Assembly (NCBI GenBank): GCA_009746045.1
Contig: RPFO01001943.1
Coordinates: 1-64,000 of the forward strand
Origin: Mesostigma viride
Taxonomy: Eukaryota > Streptophyta > Mesostigmatophyceae > Mesostigmatales > Mesostigmataceae
Reading direction: 5' to 3'
DNA length: 64,000 bases
In this document: positions 29,331 to 43,634 of the stretch, in pieces
Layout of the letters: the number at the start of each line of letters is the position of its first letter
How positions within the stretch are numbered: position 1 is the first letter of the stretch
Notes under the pieces: generated by a model
Database searches by the model: none
Seen by the model: only the letters and a program-made list of their open reading frames with translations
Told to the model about the DNA's origin: nothing
Made by a program: the position numbers and the translations under genes

Positions 29331-30963
29331 CATGTACATGCACGCAAGGGGCGGCTGCACATACACGTACACACACCGCGCACGCAAGGGGCGGCTGCAC
29401 ACACACGTACATCCACCGCGCACGCAAGGGGCAACTGCACACACACGTACATACACCGCGCACGCAAGGGGCGAGTGCGCACACACGTACATACACCGCG
29501 CACGCAAGGGGCGGCTGCACACACACGTACACACACCATGCACGCAAGGGCCGGCTGCACTCACATGTACATACACCATGCACGCAAGGGGCGGCTGCAC
29601 ACACACGTACACACACCATGCACGCAAGGGCCGGCTGCACTCACATGTACATCCACCGCGCACGCAAGGGCCGGCTGCACACACACGTACATACACCGCG
29701 CACGCAAGGGGCAACTGCACACACATGTACATACACCGCGCAACCACGGGGCGGCTGCACACACACGTACATACACCGCGCACGCAAGGGGCGGCTGCAC
29801 ACATACGTACCTACACCGCGCACGCAAGGGGCGACTGCACACACATGTACATCCACCGCGCACGCAAGGGCCGGCTGCACACACACGTACACACACCATG
29901 CACGCAAGGGCCGGCTGCACACACACGTACATACACCGCGCACGCAAGGGGCGGCTGCACACACACGTACCTACACCGCGCACGCAAGGGGCGGCTGCAC
30001 ACACACGTACACACACCATGCACGCAAGGAGCGACTTCACGCACAGGTACACACACCATGCACGCAAGGTTCGGCTGCACACACATGTACATCCACCGCG
30101 CACGCAAGGGGCGAGTGCAAACACATGTACATACACCGCGCACGCAAGGGGCAACTGCCCACACATGTACATCCACCGCGCACGCAAGGGCCGGCTGCAC
30201 TCACATGTACACACACCGCGCACGCAAGGGCCGGCTGCACACACACGTACATACACCGCGCACGCAAGGGGCAACTGCACACACACGTACACACCATGCA
30301 CGCAAGGGGCTGCTGCACACACACTTACACTCACCATGCACGCGAGGGGCGGCTGCACACACACGTACACACACCGCGCACGCAAGGGACGGCTGCACAC
30401 ACACGTACATACACCGCGCACGCAAGGGGCGGCTGCACTTACATGTACACACACCACGCACGCAAGGGGCGGCTGCACACACACGTACATACACCGCGCA
30501 CGCAAGGACCGGCTCCACTCACATGTACATCCACCGCGCAACCACGGGGCGGCTGCACACACACGTACATACACCGCGCACGCAAGGGGCTGCTGCACAC
30601 ACACTTACACACAAAATGCACGCTTGGGGCGACGGCACTCACATGTACATACACCGCGCACGAAAGGGGTGGCTGCACACACACGTACATCCACCGCGCA
30701 CGCAAGGGGCGGCTGCACACACACATACATACATGCACCATGCACGCAAGGGGCGAGTGCACACACATGTACATACACCGCGCACGCAAGGGGCAACTGC
30801 CCACACATGGACATACACCATGCACGCAAGGGGCGGCTGCACACACATGTACATCCACCGCGCACGCAAGGGGCGGCTGCACACACACGTACACACACCG
30901 CGCACGCAAGGGGCTGCTGCACACACACGTACACACACCATGCACGCAATTGCCGGCATGCAC
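29331..30963. repeat. 40-bp minisatellite, block A (~41 units)
   Basis: The unit is CACGCAAGGGGCGGCTGCAC followed by ACACACGTACATACACCGCG. Recurrent variants include GGGCAACTG, GGCCGGCTG, CATGTAC, CCATGC, AACCACGGGG and CGCTTGGGG. The unit has no stop codon in any of six frames and is 40 (not a multiple of 3) long, so all frames read through. This block stops at a junction GGCATGCAC followed by a different element. Confidence 0.97.
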
Positions 30964-32423
30964 TTTGTGAGCTCACGCTCGTTCTATCTATGACCTGCGG
31001 AAGTCTCAAAGGGGGAGGGGAGGCCGCAGTAGACAGGTCTGACTAGGTAGCCAGTACTAGGGGGGGGGGTACGGTGTTGTGGGGGGGGGGTACCGGGGAC
31101 GGTACTGTGGACCGGGTCCAATTTGTGTTGTGGACCGGGGGCAGTCCTGTGGACCGGGGACGGCGCGGCGCCACTGGCCTGTTGGTCAGTGGGCTGGCGT
31201 CCGTCACCCCACCTACGACTAGGTAGACGGTGGATACTTAGGGTTGTGGCGGGGCAACAACCACTCCTCTTTGCAGCTGTGTCGACGGCCCACTGACGGC
31301 GTGTGTGCACTGCTATGGCGGTGCCGAATGTAAATCACAGCTACCGGCCTCCGAATTATTATTCGGGGGCCTGTTTTATTTAAGGTTATTACGGCTGCGC
31401 GACGGGGGTCGGCAGCACCCCAAGAACTTGCCGTTCGAAGTGCAGGCGGTAGCTGCCAGTGCCAGATTGTCTTATTTTTGCTGCGTTGTACTCGCCACCC
31501 CGGGCTCGCGGGAGGGGTCTGGATAGACGCGGGAGTGACTCTTGATCGGACAACTAAAGCGGGGCAGTCGTGGTGCTAGGGTGGCAACAGCTACAGGCGG
31601 AGGGGGAATACGCCGCAGGCAAGTTCGTTGCGTATCGTATGTGCTGGGCCTGGCTAATGAATATCGTCAAGAATAGTGCATGAGCGCGCTATACGAGCAT
31701 GGGAAGAAGGGGGAATCGAGCCCCCAGGCCAGCATAGGAGCGGGGTGGCTGCAGCCCCAGCGCCAGGGGGGGCAGCACCCTAAACAGCCTAACATTTCCT
31801 CGTGCCAAGTGAGGCGACAGCGGCCGGCGGCCAGCGCGGAATGGCGGGGTCGTTGCCGCGTAATTTAAGCGGGGACGAGTTGTTGGGACTGACGGTGCAC
31901 AGCGGGGAAGGGGAAGGATGTTAGGGCGGGGCGATAGCGGATCCCAGACGCAGCTGCGTCATTGGGGTGCCGGGGGTGCTATGCCTGTGAAGAAAGGTGT
32001 ACAAAGAATTGCCGAGCCTGCAGGGGTGGCTGCCGAGGGCAGTGCCCACATGGGTGAGAACCCCCCGCAGTGGGGGGTCCCTACGGGGATACTTTTGGCT
32101 TCCCCCTTGTATTGCCGCCTGGTTAATGAAGCACTGGTAGCGGCAGGGGACAAGGGGGCGACGAGAAGTCTGGGCCATACGACAGCTTGCGGCCAAGTGG
32201 CCAGGTAGTGGGTGCGGGATGTTACAAAGCCCAGGTCCTCTTGACTGGCCCAGGTCCTTATGACTGGTATGATGTTTCGGCCCTTGTTGTGTGGCCTAGT
32301 TAGCTTAGAAACTGCAGATTCTTAGGTTAGCTAATGGCTTGGACGTGTGCCTAACACGTATTTGTAATAAACATGTTTCTCTGGCAGCCCCTCACTCCAA
32401 TGGAACTAAAGCAGCAATTGGAT
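30964..32423. mobile_element. Interspersed element S, full copy (locus 1)
   Basis: A 1460-base unit beginning TTTGTGAGCTCACGC (with the palindrome GTGAGCTCAC) and ending GCAATTGGAT. It sits inside the 40-bp array with no target-site duplication visible. It holds a G-rich part with TGTGGACCGGG repeats and, on the minus strand, a tRNA-like T-arm (GGGGGCTCGATTCCCCC near 31711-31727). The last 28 bases can form a TCCAAT/ATTGGA stem. No protein-coding signal. A nearly identical copy lies at 56383-57843. Family unknown; the lack of TSD and head-to-tail partner recall rolling-circle elements, but canonical ends are not seen. Confidence 0.75.
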
Positions 32424-32972
32424 TTTGTGAGCTCACGCTCGTTCTATCTATGACCTGCGGAAGTCTCAAAGGGGGAGGGGAGGCCGCAGTAGACAGGTCT
32501 GACTAGGTAGCCAGTACTAGGGGGGGGGTACGGTGTTGTGTGGGGGGGGGTACCGGGGACGGTACTGTGGACCGGGTCCAATTTGTGTTGTGGACCGGGG
32601 GCAGTCCTGTGGACCGGGGACGGCGCGGCGCCACTGGCCTGTTGGTCAGTGGGCTGGCGTCCGTCACCCCACCTACGACTAGGTAGACGGTGGATACTTA
32701 GGGTTGTGGCGGGGCAACAACCACTCCTCTTTGCAGCTCCCACCCACCCACCCTTGCTGCCAGACGGATGTTACAAAGCCCAGGTCCTCTTGACTGGCCC
32801 AGGTCCTTATGACTGGTATGATGTTTCGGCCCTTGTTGTGTGGCCTAGTTAGCTTAGAAACTGCAGATTCTTAGGTTAGCTAATGGCTTGGACGTGTGCC
32901 TAACACGTATTTGTAATAAACATGTTTCTCTGGCAGCCCCTCACTCCAATGGAACTAAAGCAGCAATTGGAT
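32424..32972. mobile_element. Interspersed element S, short copy (locus 1)
   Basis: Directly abuts the full copy head-to-tail. Shares its first ~312 bases (to TTTGCAGCT) and its last ~205 bases (from GATGTTACAAAGCC), with a ~30-base C-rich linker replacing the middle ~0.95 kb. Confidence 0.8.
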
Positions 32973-35900
32973 ACACACGTACATCCACCGCGCACGCAAG
33001 GGGCAACTGCACACACATGTACACACACCGCGCACGCTTGGGGCGGCTGCACACACACGTACCTACACCGCGCACGCAAGGGGCGGCTGCACACACATGT
33101 ACACACACCGCGCACGCAAGGGGCGGCTGCACACACACGTACACACACCATGCACGCAATTGCCGGCATGCACACACACGTACATCCACCGCGCACGCAA
33201 GGGGCAACTGCACACACATGTACACACACCGCGCACGCTTGGGGCAGCTGCACTCACATGTACACACACCGCGCACGCTTGGGGCGGCTGCACACACACG
33301 TACATACACCGCGCACGCAAGGGGCGGCTGCACACACACGTACATACACCGCGCACGCAAGGGGCGGCTGCACACATACGTACACACACCGCGCACGCAA
33401 GGGGCGGCTGCACACACACGTACATACACCATGCACGCAAGGGGCTGCACACACACTTACACACACCATGCACGCAAGGGCCGGCATGCACACACACTGG
33501 CATACACCGCGCACGCAAGGGGCGGCTGCACACACGTACATACACCGCGCACGCAAGGGGCGAGTGCACACACACGTACACACACCGCGCACGAAAGGGG
33601 CGGCTGCACACACACGTACACACACCATGCACGCAATTGCCGGCATGCACACACACGTACATCCACTGCGCACGCAAGGGGCAACTGCACACACATGTAC
33701 ACACGCTCGGGGCGGCTGCACACACACTTACACACACCATGCACGCAAGGGCCGGCATGCACACACACTGGCATACACCGCGCACGCAAGGGGCGGCTGC
33801 ACCCACATGTACATACACCATGCACGCAAGGACAAGGATTCACACACACGTACACACACCGCGCACGCAAGGGGCGGCTGCACACAAACGTACACACACC
33901 ATGCACGCAATTGCCGGCATGCACACACACGTACATCCACCGCGCACGCAAGGGGCAACTGCACACACATGTACACACGCTTGGGGCGGCTGCACTCACA
34001 TGTACACACACCGCGCACGCAAGGGCCGGCTGCACACACACGTACATACACCGCGCACGCAAGGGGCAACTGCACACACACGTACACACACCATGCACGC
34101 AAGGGGCGGCTGCACACACACGTACACACACCATGCACGCAAGGAGCGACTTCACGCACAGGTACACACACCATGCACGCAAGGTTCGGCTGCACACACA
34201 TGTACATCCACCGCGCACGCAAGGGGCGAGTGCAAACACATGTACATACACCGCGCACGCAAGGGGCAACTGCCCACACATGTACATCCACCGCGCACGC
34301 AAGGGCCGGCTGCACTCAATTGTACATACACCGCCCATGCAAGGGGCGGCTGCACACACACGTACACACACCATGCACGCAAGGGCCGGCATGCACACAC
34401 AGTACACACACCGCGCACGCAAGGGGCGGCTGCACACACACGTACATACACTGCGCACGCAAGGGGCTGCTGCACACACACTTACACTCACCATGCACGC
34501 AAGGGGCGGCTGCACACACACGTACACACACCGCGCACGCAAGGGACGGCTGCACACACACGTACATACACCGCGCACGCAAGGGGCGGCTGCACTTACA
34601 TGTACACACACCACGCACGCAAGGGGCGGCTGCACACACACGTACATACACCGCGCACGCAAGGACCGGCTCCACTCACATGTACATCCACCGCGCAACC
34701 ACGGGGCGGCTGCACACACACGTACATACACCGCGCACGCAAGGGGCTGCTGCACACACACTTACACACAAAATGCACGCTTGGGGCGACGGCACTCACA
34801 TGTACATACACCGCGCACGAAAGGGGTGGCTGCACACACACGTACATCCACCGCGCACGCAAGGGGCGGCTGCACACACACATACATACACCGCGCACGC
34901 TTGGGGCGGCTGCACACACACGTACCTACACCGCGCACGCAAGGGGCGGCTGCACACACACGTACATACACCGCGCACGCAAGGGGCGAGTGCACACACA
35001 CGTACACACACCGCGCACGCAAGGGGCGGCTGCACACACACGTACACACACCATGCACGCAATTGCCGGCATGCACACACACGTACATCCACCGCGCACG
35101 CAAGGGGCAACTGCACACACATGTACACACACCGCGCACGCTTGGGGCAGCTGCACTCACATGTACACACACCGCGCACGCTTGGGGCGGCTGCACACAC
35201 ACGTACACACACCGCGCACGCTTGGGGCGGCTGCACACACACGTACCTACACCGCGCACGCAAGGGGCGGCTGCACACACACTTACACACAAAATGCACG
35301 CTTGGGGCGACGGCACTCACATGTACACACACCGCGCACGCAAGGGGCGGCTGCACACACACGTACACACACCATGCACGCAATTGCCGGCATGCACACA
35401 CACGTACATCCACCGCGCACGCAAGGGGCAACTGCACACACATGTACACACACCGCGCACGCTTGGGGCAGCTGCACTCACATGTACACACACCGCGCAC
35501 GCTTGGGGCGGCTGCACACACACGTACATACACCGCGCACGCAAGGGGCGGCTGCACACATACGTACCTACACCGCGCACGCAAGGGGCGGCTGCACACA
35601 CACGTACATACACCGCGCACGCAAGGACCGGCTCCACTCACATGTACATCCACCGCGCAACCACGGGGCGGCTGCACACACACGTACATACACCGCGCAC
35701 GCAAGGGGCTGCTGCACACACACTTACACACAAAATGCACGCTTGGGGCGACGGCACTCACATGTACATACACCGCGCACGAAAGGGGTGGCTGCACACA
35801 CACGTACATCCACCGCGCACGCAAGGGGCGGCTGCACACACACATACATACACCATGCACGCAAGGGGCGAGTGCAAAAACATGTACATACACCGCGCAC

Positions 35901-38900
35901 GCAAGGGGCAACTGCCCACACATGGACATACACCATGCACGCAAGGGGCGGCTGCACACACATGTACATCCACCGCGCACGCAAGGGGCGAGTGCACACA
36001 CACGTACACACACCGCGCACGCAAGGGGCGGCTGCACACACACGTACACACACCATGCACGCAATTGCCGGCATGCACACACACGTACATCCACCGCGCA
36101 CGCAAGGTGCAACTGCACACACATGTACACACACCGCGCACGCTTGGGGCAGCTGCACTCACATGTACACACACCGCGCACGCTTGGGGCGGCTGCACAC
36201 ACACGTACATACACCGCGCACGCTTGGGGCGGCTGCACACACACGTACCTACACCGCGCACGCAAGGGGCGGCTGCACACACACTTACACACAAAATGCA
36301 CGCTTGGGGCGACGGCACTCACATGTACACACACCGCGCACGCAAGGGGCGGCTGCACACACACGTACACACACCATGCACGCAATTGCCGGCATGCACA
36401 CACACGTACATCCACCGCGCACGCAAGGGGCAACTGCACACACATGTACACACACCGCGCACGCTTGGGGCAGCTGCACTCACATGTACACACACCGCGC
36501 ACGCTTGGGGCGGCTGCACACACACGTACATACACCGCGCACGCAAGGGGCGGCTGCACACATACGTACCTACACCGCGCACGCAAGGGGCGGCTGCACA
36601 CACACGTACATACACCGCGCACGCAAGGACCGGCTCCACTCACATGTACATCCACCGCGCAACCACGGGGCGGCTGCACACACACGTACATACACCGCGC
36701 ACGCAAGGGGCTGCTGCACACACACTTACACACAAAATGCACGCTTGGGGCGACGGCACTCACATGTACATACACCGCGCACGAAAGGGGTGGCTGCACA
36801 CACACGTACATCCACCGCGCACGCAAGGGGCGGCTGCACACACACATACATACACCATGCACGCAAGGGGCGAGTGCAAAAACATGTACATACGCCGCGC
36901 ACGCAAGGGGCAACTGCCCACACATGGACATACACCATGCACGCAAGGGGCGGCTGCACACACATGTACATCCACCGCGCACGCAAGGGGCGACTGCACA
37001 CACACGTACACACACCGCGCACGCAAGGGGCGGCTGCACACACACGTACACACACCATGCACGCAATTGCCGGCATGCACACACACGTACATCCACCGCG
37101 CACGCAAGGGGCAACTGCACACACATGTACACACACCGCGCACGCTTGGGGCAGCTGCACTCACATGTACACACACCACGCACGCTTGGGGCGGCTGCAC
37201 ACACACGTACATACACCGCGCACGCAAGGGGCGGCTGCACTTACATGTACACACACCACGCACGCAAGGGGCGGCTGCACACACACGTACATACACCGCG
37301 CACGCAAGGACCGGCTCCACTCACATGTACATCCACCGCGCAACCACGGGGCGGCTGCACACACACGTACATACACCGCGCACGCAAGGGGCTGCTGCAC
37401 ACACACTTACACACAAAATGCACGCTTGGGGCGACGGCACTCACATGTACATACACCGCGCACGAAAGGGGTGGCTGCACACACACGTACATCCACCGCG
37501 CACGCAAGGGGCGGCTGCACACACACATACATACACCATGCACGCAAGGGGCGAGTGCAAAAACATGTACATACACCGCGCACGCAAGGGGCAACTGCCC
37601 ACACATGGACATACACCATGCACGCAAGGGGCGGCTGCACACACATGTACATCCACCGCGCACGCAAGGGGCGAGTGCACACACACGTACACACACCGCG
37701 CACGCTTGGGGCGGCTGCACACACACGTACCTACACCGCGCACGCAAGGGGCGGCTGCACACACACGTACATCCACCGCGCACGCAAGGGGCAACTGCAC
37801 ACACATGTACACACACCGCGCACGCTTGGGGCAGCTGCACACACATGTACCACACCGCGCACGCAAGGGCCGGCTGCACACACACGTACATCCACCGCGC
37901 ACGCAAGGGGCAACTGCACACACACGTACATACACCGCGCACGCAAGGGGCGGCTGCACACACACGTACACACACCGCGCACGCAAGGGGCAACTGCACA
38001 CACATGTACACACACCGCGCACGCTTGGGGCGGCTGCACACACACGTACCTACACCGCGCACGCTTGGGGCGGCTGCACACACACGTACATACACCGCGC
38101 ACGCAAGGGGCAACTGCACACACATGTACATACACCGCGCAACCACGGGGCGGCTGCACACACACGTACATACACCGCGCACGCAAGGGGCGGCTGCACA
38201 CATACGTACCTACACCGCGCACCCAAGGGGCGACTGCACACACATGTACATCCACCGCGCACGCAAGGGCCGGCTGCACACACACGTACACACACCATGC
38301 ACGCAAGGGCCGGCTGCACACACACGTACATACACCGCGCACGCTTGGGGCGGCTGCACACACACGTACATCCACCGCGCACGCAAGGGGCGGCTGCACA
38401 CATACGTATACCTACACCGCGCACGCAAGGGGCGACTGCACACACATGTACATCCACCGCGCACGCAAGGGCCGGCTGCACACACACGTACACACACCAT
38501 GCACGCAAGGGCCGGCTGCACACACACGTACATACACCGCGCACGCAAGGGGCGGCTGCACACACACGTACACACACCGCGCACGCAAGGGGCAGCTGCA
38601 CACACACGTACATACACCATGCACGCAAGGGGCTGCACACACACTTACACACACCTTGCACGCAAGGGCCGGCATGCACACACACTGGCATACACCGCGC
38701 ACGCAAGGGGGGCTGCACACACGTACATACACCGCGCACGCAAGGGGCGAGTGCACACACACGTACACACACCGCGCACGCAAGGGGCGGCTGCACACAC
38801 ACGTACACACACCATGCACACAATTGCCGGCATGCACACACACGTACATCCACTGCGCACGCAAGGGGCAACTGCACACACATGTACACACGCTTGGGGC

Positions 38901-41900
38901 GGCTGCACTCACATGTACACACACCGCGCACGCAAGGGCCGGCTGCACACACACGTACATACACCGCGCACGCAAGGGGCAACTGCACACACACGTACAC
39001 ACACCATGCACGCAAGGGCCGGCTGCACTCACATGTACACACACCATGCACGCAAGGGCCGGCTGCACACACACTTACACACACAATGCACGCTTGGGGC
39101 AACGGCACTCACATGTACATACACCATGCACGCAAGGGGCGGCTGCACACACACGTACACACACCATGCACGCAAGGAGCGACTTCACGCACAGGTACAC
39201 TCACCATGCACGCAAGGGGCGGCTGCACACACACGTACACACACCGCGCACGCAATTAAGGGACGGCTGCACACACACGTACATACACCGCGCACGCAAG
39301 GGGCAACGGCACTCACATGTACATACACCATGCACGCAAGGGGCGGCTGCACACACACGTACATACACCGCGCACGCAAGGGGCGGCTGCACACATACGT
39401 ACCTACACCGCGCACCCAAGGGGCGACTGCACACATACGTACCTACACCGCGCACGCAAGGGCCGGCTGCACACACACGTACACACACCATGCACGCAAG
39501 GGCCGGCTGCACACACACGTACATACACCGCGCACGCTTGGGGCGGCTGCACACACACGTACCTACACCGCGCACGCAAGGGGCGGCTGCACACACACGT
39601 ACATACACCGCGCACGCAAGGGGCAACTCCACTCACCTGTACATCCACCGCGCAACCACGGGGCGGCTGCACACACACGTACATACACCGCGCACGCAAG
39701 GGGCTGCTGCACACACACTGACACACAAAATGCACGCTTGGGGCGACGGCACTCACATGTACATACACCGCGCACGCAAGGGGCGGCTGCACATACACGT
39801 ACACACACCGCGCACGCAAGGGGCGGCTGCACACACACGTACATCCACCGCGCACGCAAGGGGCAACTGCACACACACGTACATACACCGCGCACGCAAG
39901 GGGCGAGTGCGCACACACGTACATACACCGCGCACGCAAGGGGCGGCTGCACACACACGTACACACACCATGCACGCAAGGGCCGGCTGCACTCACATGT
40001 ACATACACCATGCACGCAAGGGGCGGCTGCACACACACGTACACACACCATGCACGCAATTGCCGGCATGCACACACACGTACATCCACCGCGCACGCAA
40101 GGGGCAACTGCACTTTACACATGTACACACACCGCGCACGCTTGGGGCAGCTGCACTCACATGTACACACACCGCGCACGCTTGGGGCGGCTGCACACAC
40201 ACGTACCTACACCGCGCACGCAAGGGGCGGCTGCACACACACGTACATACACCGCGCACGCAAGGGGCAACTGCACACACATGTACATACACCGCGCAAC
40301 CACGGGGCGGCTGCACACACACGTACATACACCGCGCACGCAAGGGGCGGCTGCACACATACGTATACCTACACCGCGCACGCAAGGGGCGACTGCACAC
40401 ACATGTACATCCACCGCGCACGCAAGGGCCGGCTGCACACACACGTACACACACCATGCACGCAAGGGCCGGCTGCACACACACGTACATACACCGCGCA
40501 CGCAAGGGGCGGCTGCACACACACGTACACACACCGCGCACGCAAGGGGCAGCTGCACACACACGTACATACACCATGCACGCAAGGGGCTGCACACACA
40601 CTTACACACACCTTGCACGCAAGGGCCGGCATGCACACACACTGGCATACACCGCGCACGCAAGGGGCGGCTGCACACACGTACATACACCGCGCACGCA
40701 AGGGGCGAGTGCACACACACGTACACACACAGCGCACGCAAGGGGCGGCTGCACACACACGTACACACACCATGCACGCAATTGCCGGCATGCACACACA
40801 CGTACATCCACTGCGCACGCTTGGGGCGGCTGCACACACATGTACACACGCTTGGGGCGGCTGCACTCACATGTACACACACCGCGCACGCAAGGGCCGG
40901 CTGCACACACACGTACATACACCGCGCACGCAAGGGGCAACTGCACACACACGTACACACACCATGCACGCAAGGGCCGGCTGCACTCACATGTACACAC
41001 ACCATGCACGCAAGGGCCGGCTGCACACACACTTACACACACAATGCACGCTTGGGGCAACGGCACTCACATGTACATACACCATGCACGCAAGGGGCGG
41101 CTGCACACACACGTACACACACCATGCACGCAAGGAGCGACTTCACGCACAGGTACACTCACCATGCACGCAAGGGGCGGCTGCACACACACGTACACAC
41201 ACCGCGCACGCAATTAAGGGACGGCTGCACACACACGTACATACACCGCGCACGCAAGGGGCAACGGCACTCACATGTACATACACCATGCACGCAAGGG
41301 GCGGCTGCACACACACGTACACACACCATGCACGCAAGGAGCGACTTCACGCACAGGTACACACACCATGCACGCAAGGTTCGGCTGCACACACATGTAC
41401 ATCCACCGCGCACGCAAGGGGCGAGTGCAAGCACATGTACATACACCATGCACGCAAGGGGCGGCTGCACACACATGTACATCCACCGCGCACGCAAGGG
41501 GCGAGTGCACACACACGTACACACACCGCGCACGCAAGGGGCGGCTGCACACACACGTACACACACCATGCACGCAATTGCCGGCATGCACACACACGTA
41601 CATCCACCGCGCACGCAAGGGGCAACTGCACACACATGTACACACACCGCGCACGCTTGGGGCAGCTGCACTCACATGTACACACACCGCGCACGCAAGG
41701 GCCGGCTGCACACACACGTACACACACCATGCACGCAATTGCCGGCATGCACACACACGTACACACACCGCGCACGCAAGGGGCGGCTGCACACACACGT
41801 ACACACACCATGCACGCAATTGCCGGCATGCACACACACGTACGTCCACCGCGCACGCAAGGGGCAACTGCACACACATGTACACACACCGCGCACGCTT

Positions 41901-42110
41901 GGGGCAGCTGCACACACACGTACCTACACCGCGCACGCAAGGGGCGGCTGCACACACACGTACATACACCGCGCACGCAAGGGGCAACTGCACACACATG
42001 TACACACACCGCGCACGCAAGGGGCAACTGCACACACACGTACACACACCGCGCACGCTTGGGGCGGCTGCACACACACGTACCTACACCGCGCACGCAA
42101 GGGGCGGCTG
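32973..42110. repeat. 40-bp minisatellite, block B (~228 units)
   Basis: Same unit as 29331-30963. It shows higher-order copying: a ~1.0-kb block recurs at about 35.2-36.2 and 36.2-37.2 kb, and a ~1.96-kb block at about 38.4 and 40.36 kb (shared rare variant CATACGTATACC). It ends at GGCTG, the target site of the copia element. Frames of up to ~3000 codons here are repeat artefacts. Confidence 0.97.
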
Positions 42111-42566
42111 AGTTGGATGGAGACTAGGGACGACGAACAACTGCGAAAGCTGAGAGCGAATGATGATTGTATTACAATAATACAATGAGAGAGCGATGAA
42201 AGCTGAGGGCTCAGAATGGAACTGGGCAGACTCGGGGTGCTGTGGCACTCCCCAGTGCTACGCCTATATGCCTATGGCGGTGCTACCTGCAGCACACGAC
42301 CAGTGGACAAGTGTACACCGCAATGCCATGCGACCACGTCACTAGCAACCAGCTAAGACTCGGCCCGTCAGGCCCGGCTACACCGGACCTGGCGGGTCGA
42401 GCTAGCACCTAGGAACAGTCTGGCACTAACCGCACATCGGTCCACATGACACCTCAGTACCGTACACCCTGCCGTACTGTACTGAGGTGTCCCGCTCAGC
42501 CGCGGTAGGCAATACGCGGCGCGCAGGCCGGAAATCCGTGTGTCAGCCTAAGCATCTCATCTAACT
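42111..42566 (-). repeat. Copia 3' LTR
   Basis: 456 bases, matching 52829-53283 almost exactly. Ends are AGTTGGATG and CATCTAACT on the plus strand, an imperfect inverted pair, rather than the usual TG...CA. Confidence 0.9.
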
Positions 42567-43634
42567 CCCATTATGTTTTCCTTTCAGGTTGAAGGCTAGC
42601 GACTTCAAGCCTGACCCTGCCCAGCTAGGAGACTGACTCCAAGCTGACTGAGGTGCTGAGCAACTGACACCCATACTGCAACATCTGGACTGAAAAAGAT
42701 GGGCCCCAGAACTCGTGCAATACTTGTGATGGCATCACGTTTAGCTCAACATGCCCGGGGAGTTCCTCCTCCTCGCGAGCTCACAAGGGAGATAGCTATG
42801 CCTGTCTGCCTATCCAGGGAGTGCGCCACCAGCCAAGAGAGCCCTTGTAAAAAAAATGCCAAGGTAACCGTTTAAGAGGTTCCATGTGGTTCCATCATCA
42901 TCGCCCACTCAGAGAGAAAATACCCAGCCAGGCTGGGTCCACTGAGCTCAGGTTACCTGCAACCTGAGGAGTGACAGTGGACAGATTTATGGCACCCTGC
43001 ACTGTCCATGTTGTACCTGCACAACATGTGAGGACCAGCCACCCCTGCCCTGCACAGAGGGGGCTGAAGTCCGAGTGACAGGTGACAGGACTATGACATC
43101 CTGGACCTGGCCACATTGCACCTGCACAACGTGGGAGACCAGCCACCCCTGCCCTGCACATGGGTGACTGAAGTCCTGGTGACAGGTGACAGGAATATTT
43201 CATCCTGCACCTGTGCTGAGCACGTTGTACTAGACAACATGACAGCACCCATGCCTGTACTGCCACTGAACAGTAAGGCCAGATGGCCCAGGATATCCAC
43301 AGTGAACTGGGGTCCTGGGTAACCACCTGTCAAGGGAGCTTTGACCCTCCACTTGAATGGGGGCACCTGAGCCACTGAGCTCAAGGCCATTCCACCAAGG
43401 CATACGCCCTAGGGAATAAAGGTGTGAGATACATCCCATGCCCACCTATGAAGGTGTGCATAACGAAATTCCATGGTGTTGAGAAAATCAAAACAGATTT
43501 TATTGGGCTTAGGGCACGCAGATGTATGAAAAACAGACTCCAACCAACCCCCCTGGCTGGAAGCCACAACCTACCCCTTGGACCTGCCCAAGGGGTACTG
43601 GGTGACCTAGGCAGCCCTGGTGAACAGGACCCTG
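42567..43634 (-). other. Copia noncoding tail
   Basis: About 1.07 kb between RNase H and the 3' LTR. Contains imperfect direct repeats of GCACCTGCACAA...GACCAGCCACCCCTGCCCTG and GTGACAGGTGACAGGA at about 43010-43195. No coding motif. Confidence 0.6.

Noticed and set aside
30605-31310. Short frames within element S shared between copies
   Set aside because: They overlap the G-rich repeat and are not preserved as coding between the full and short copies.
32888-42188. Giant open frames of ~2100 to ~3100 codons rich in His, Thr and Arg
   Set aside because: All three plus frames and the minus frames are open together because the 40-bp unit has no stop codon. There is no start context, no codon-position bias seen, and units vary freely.
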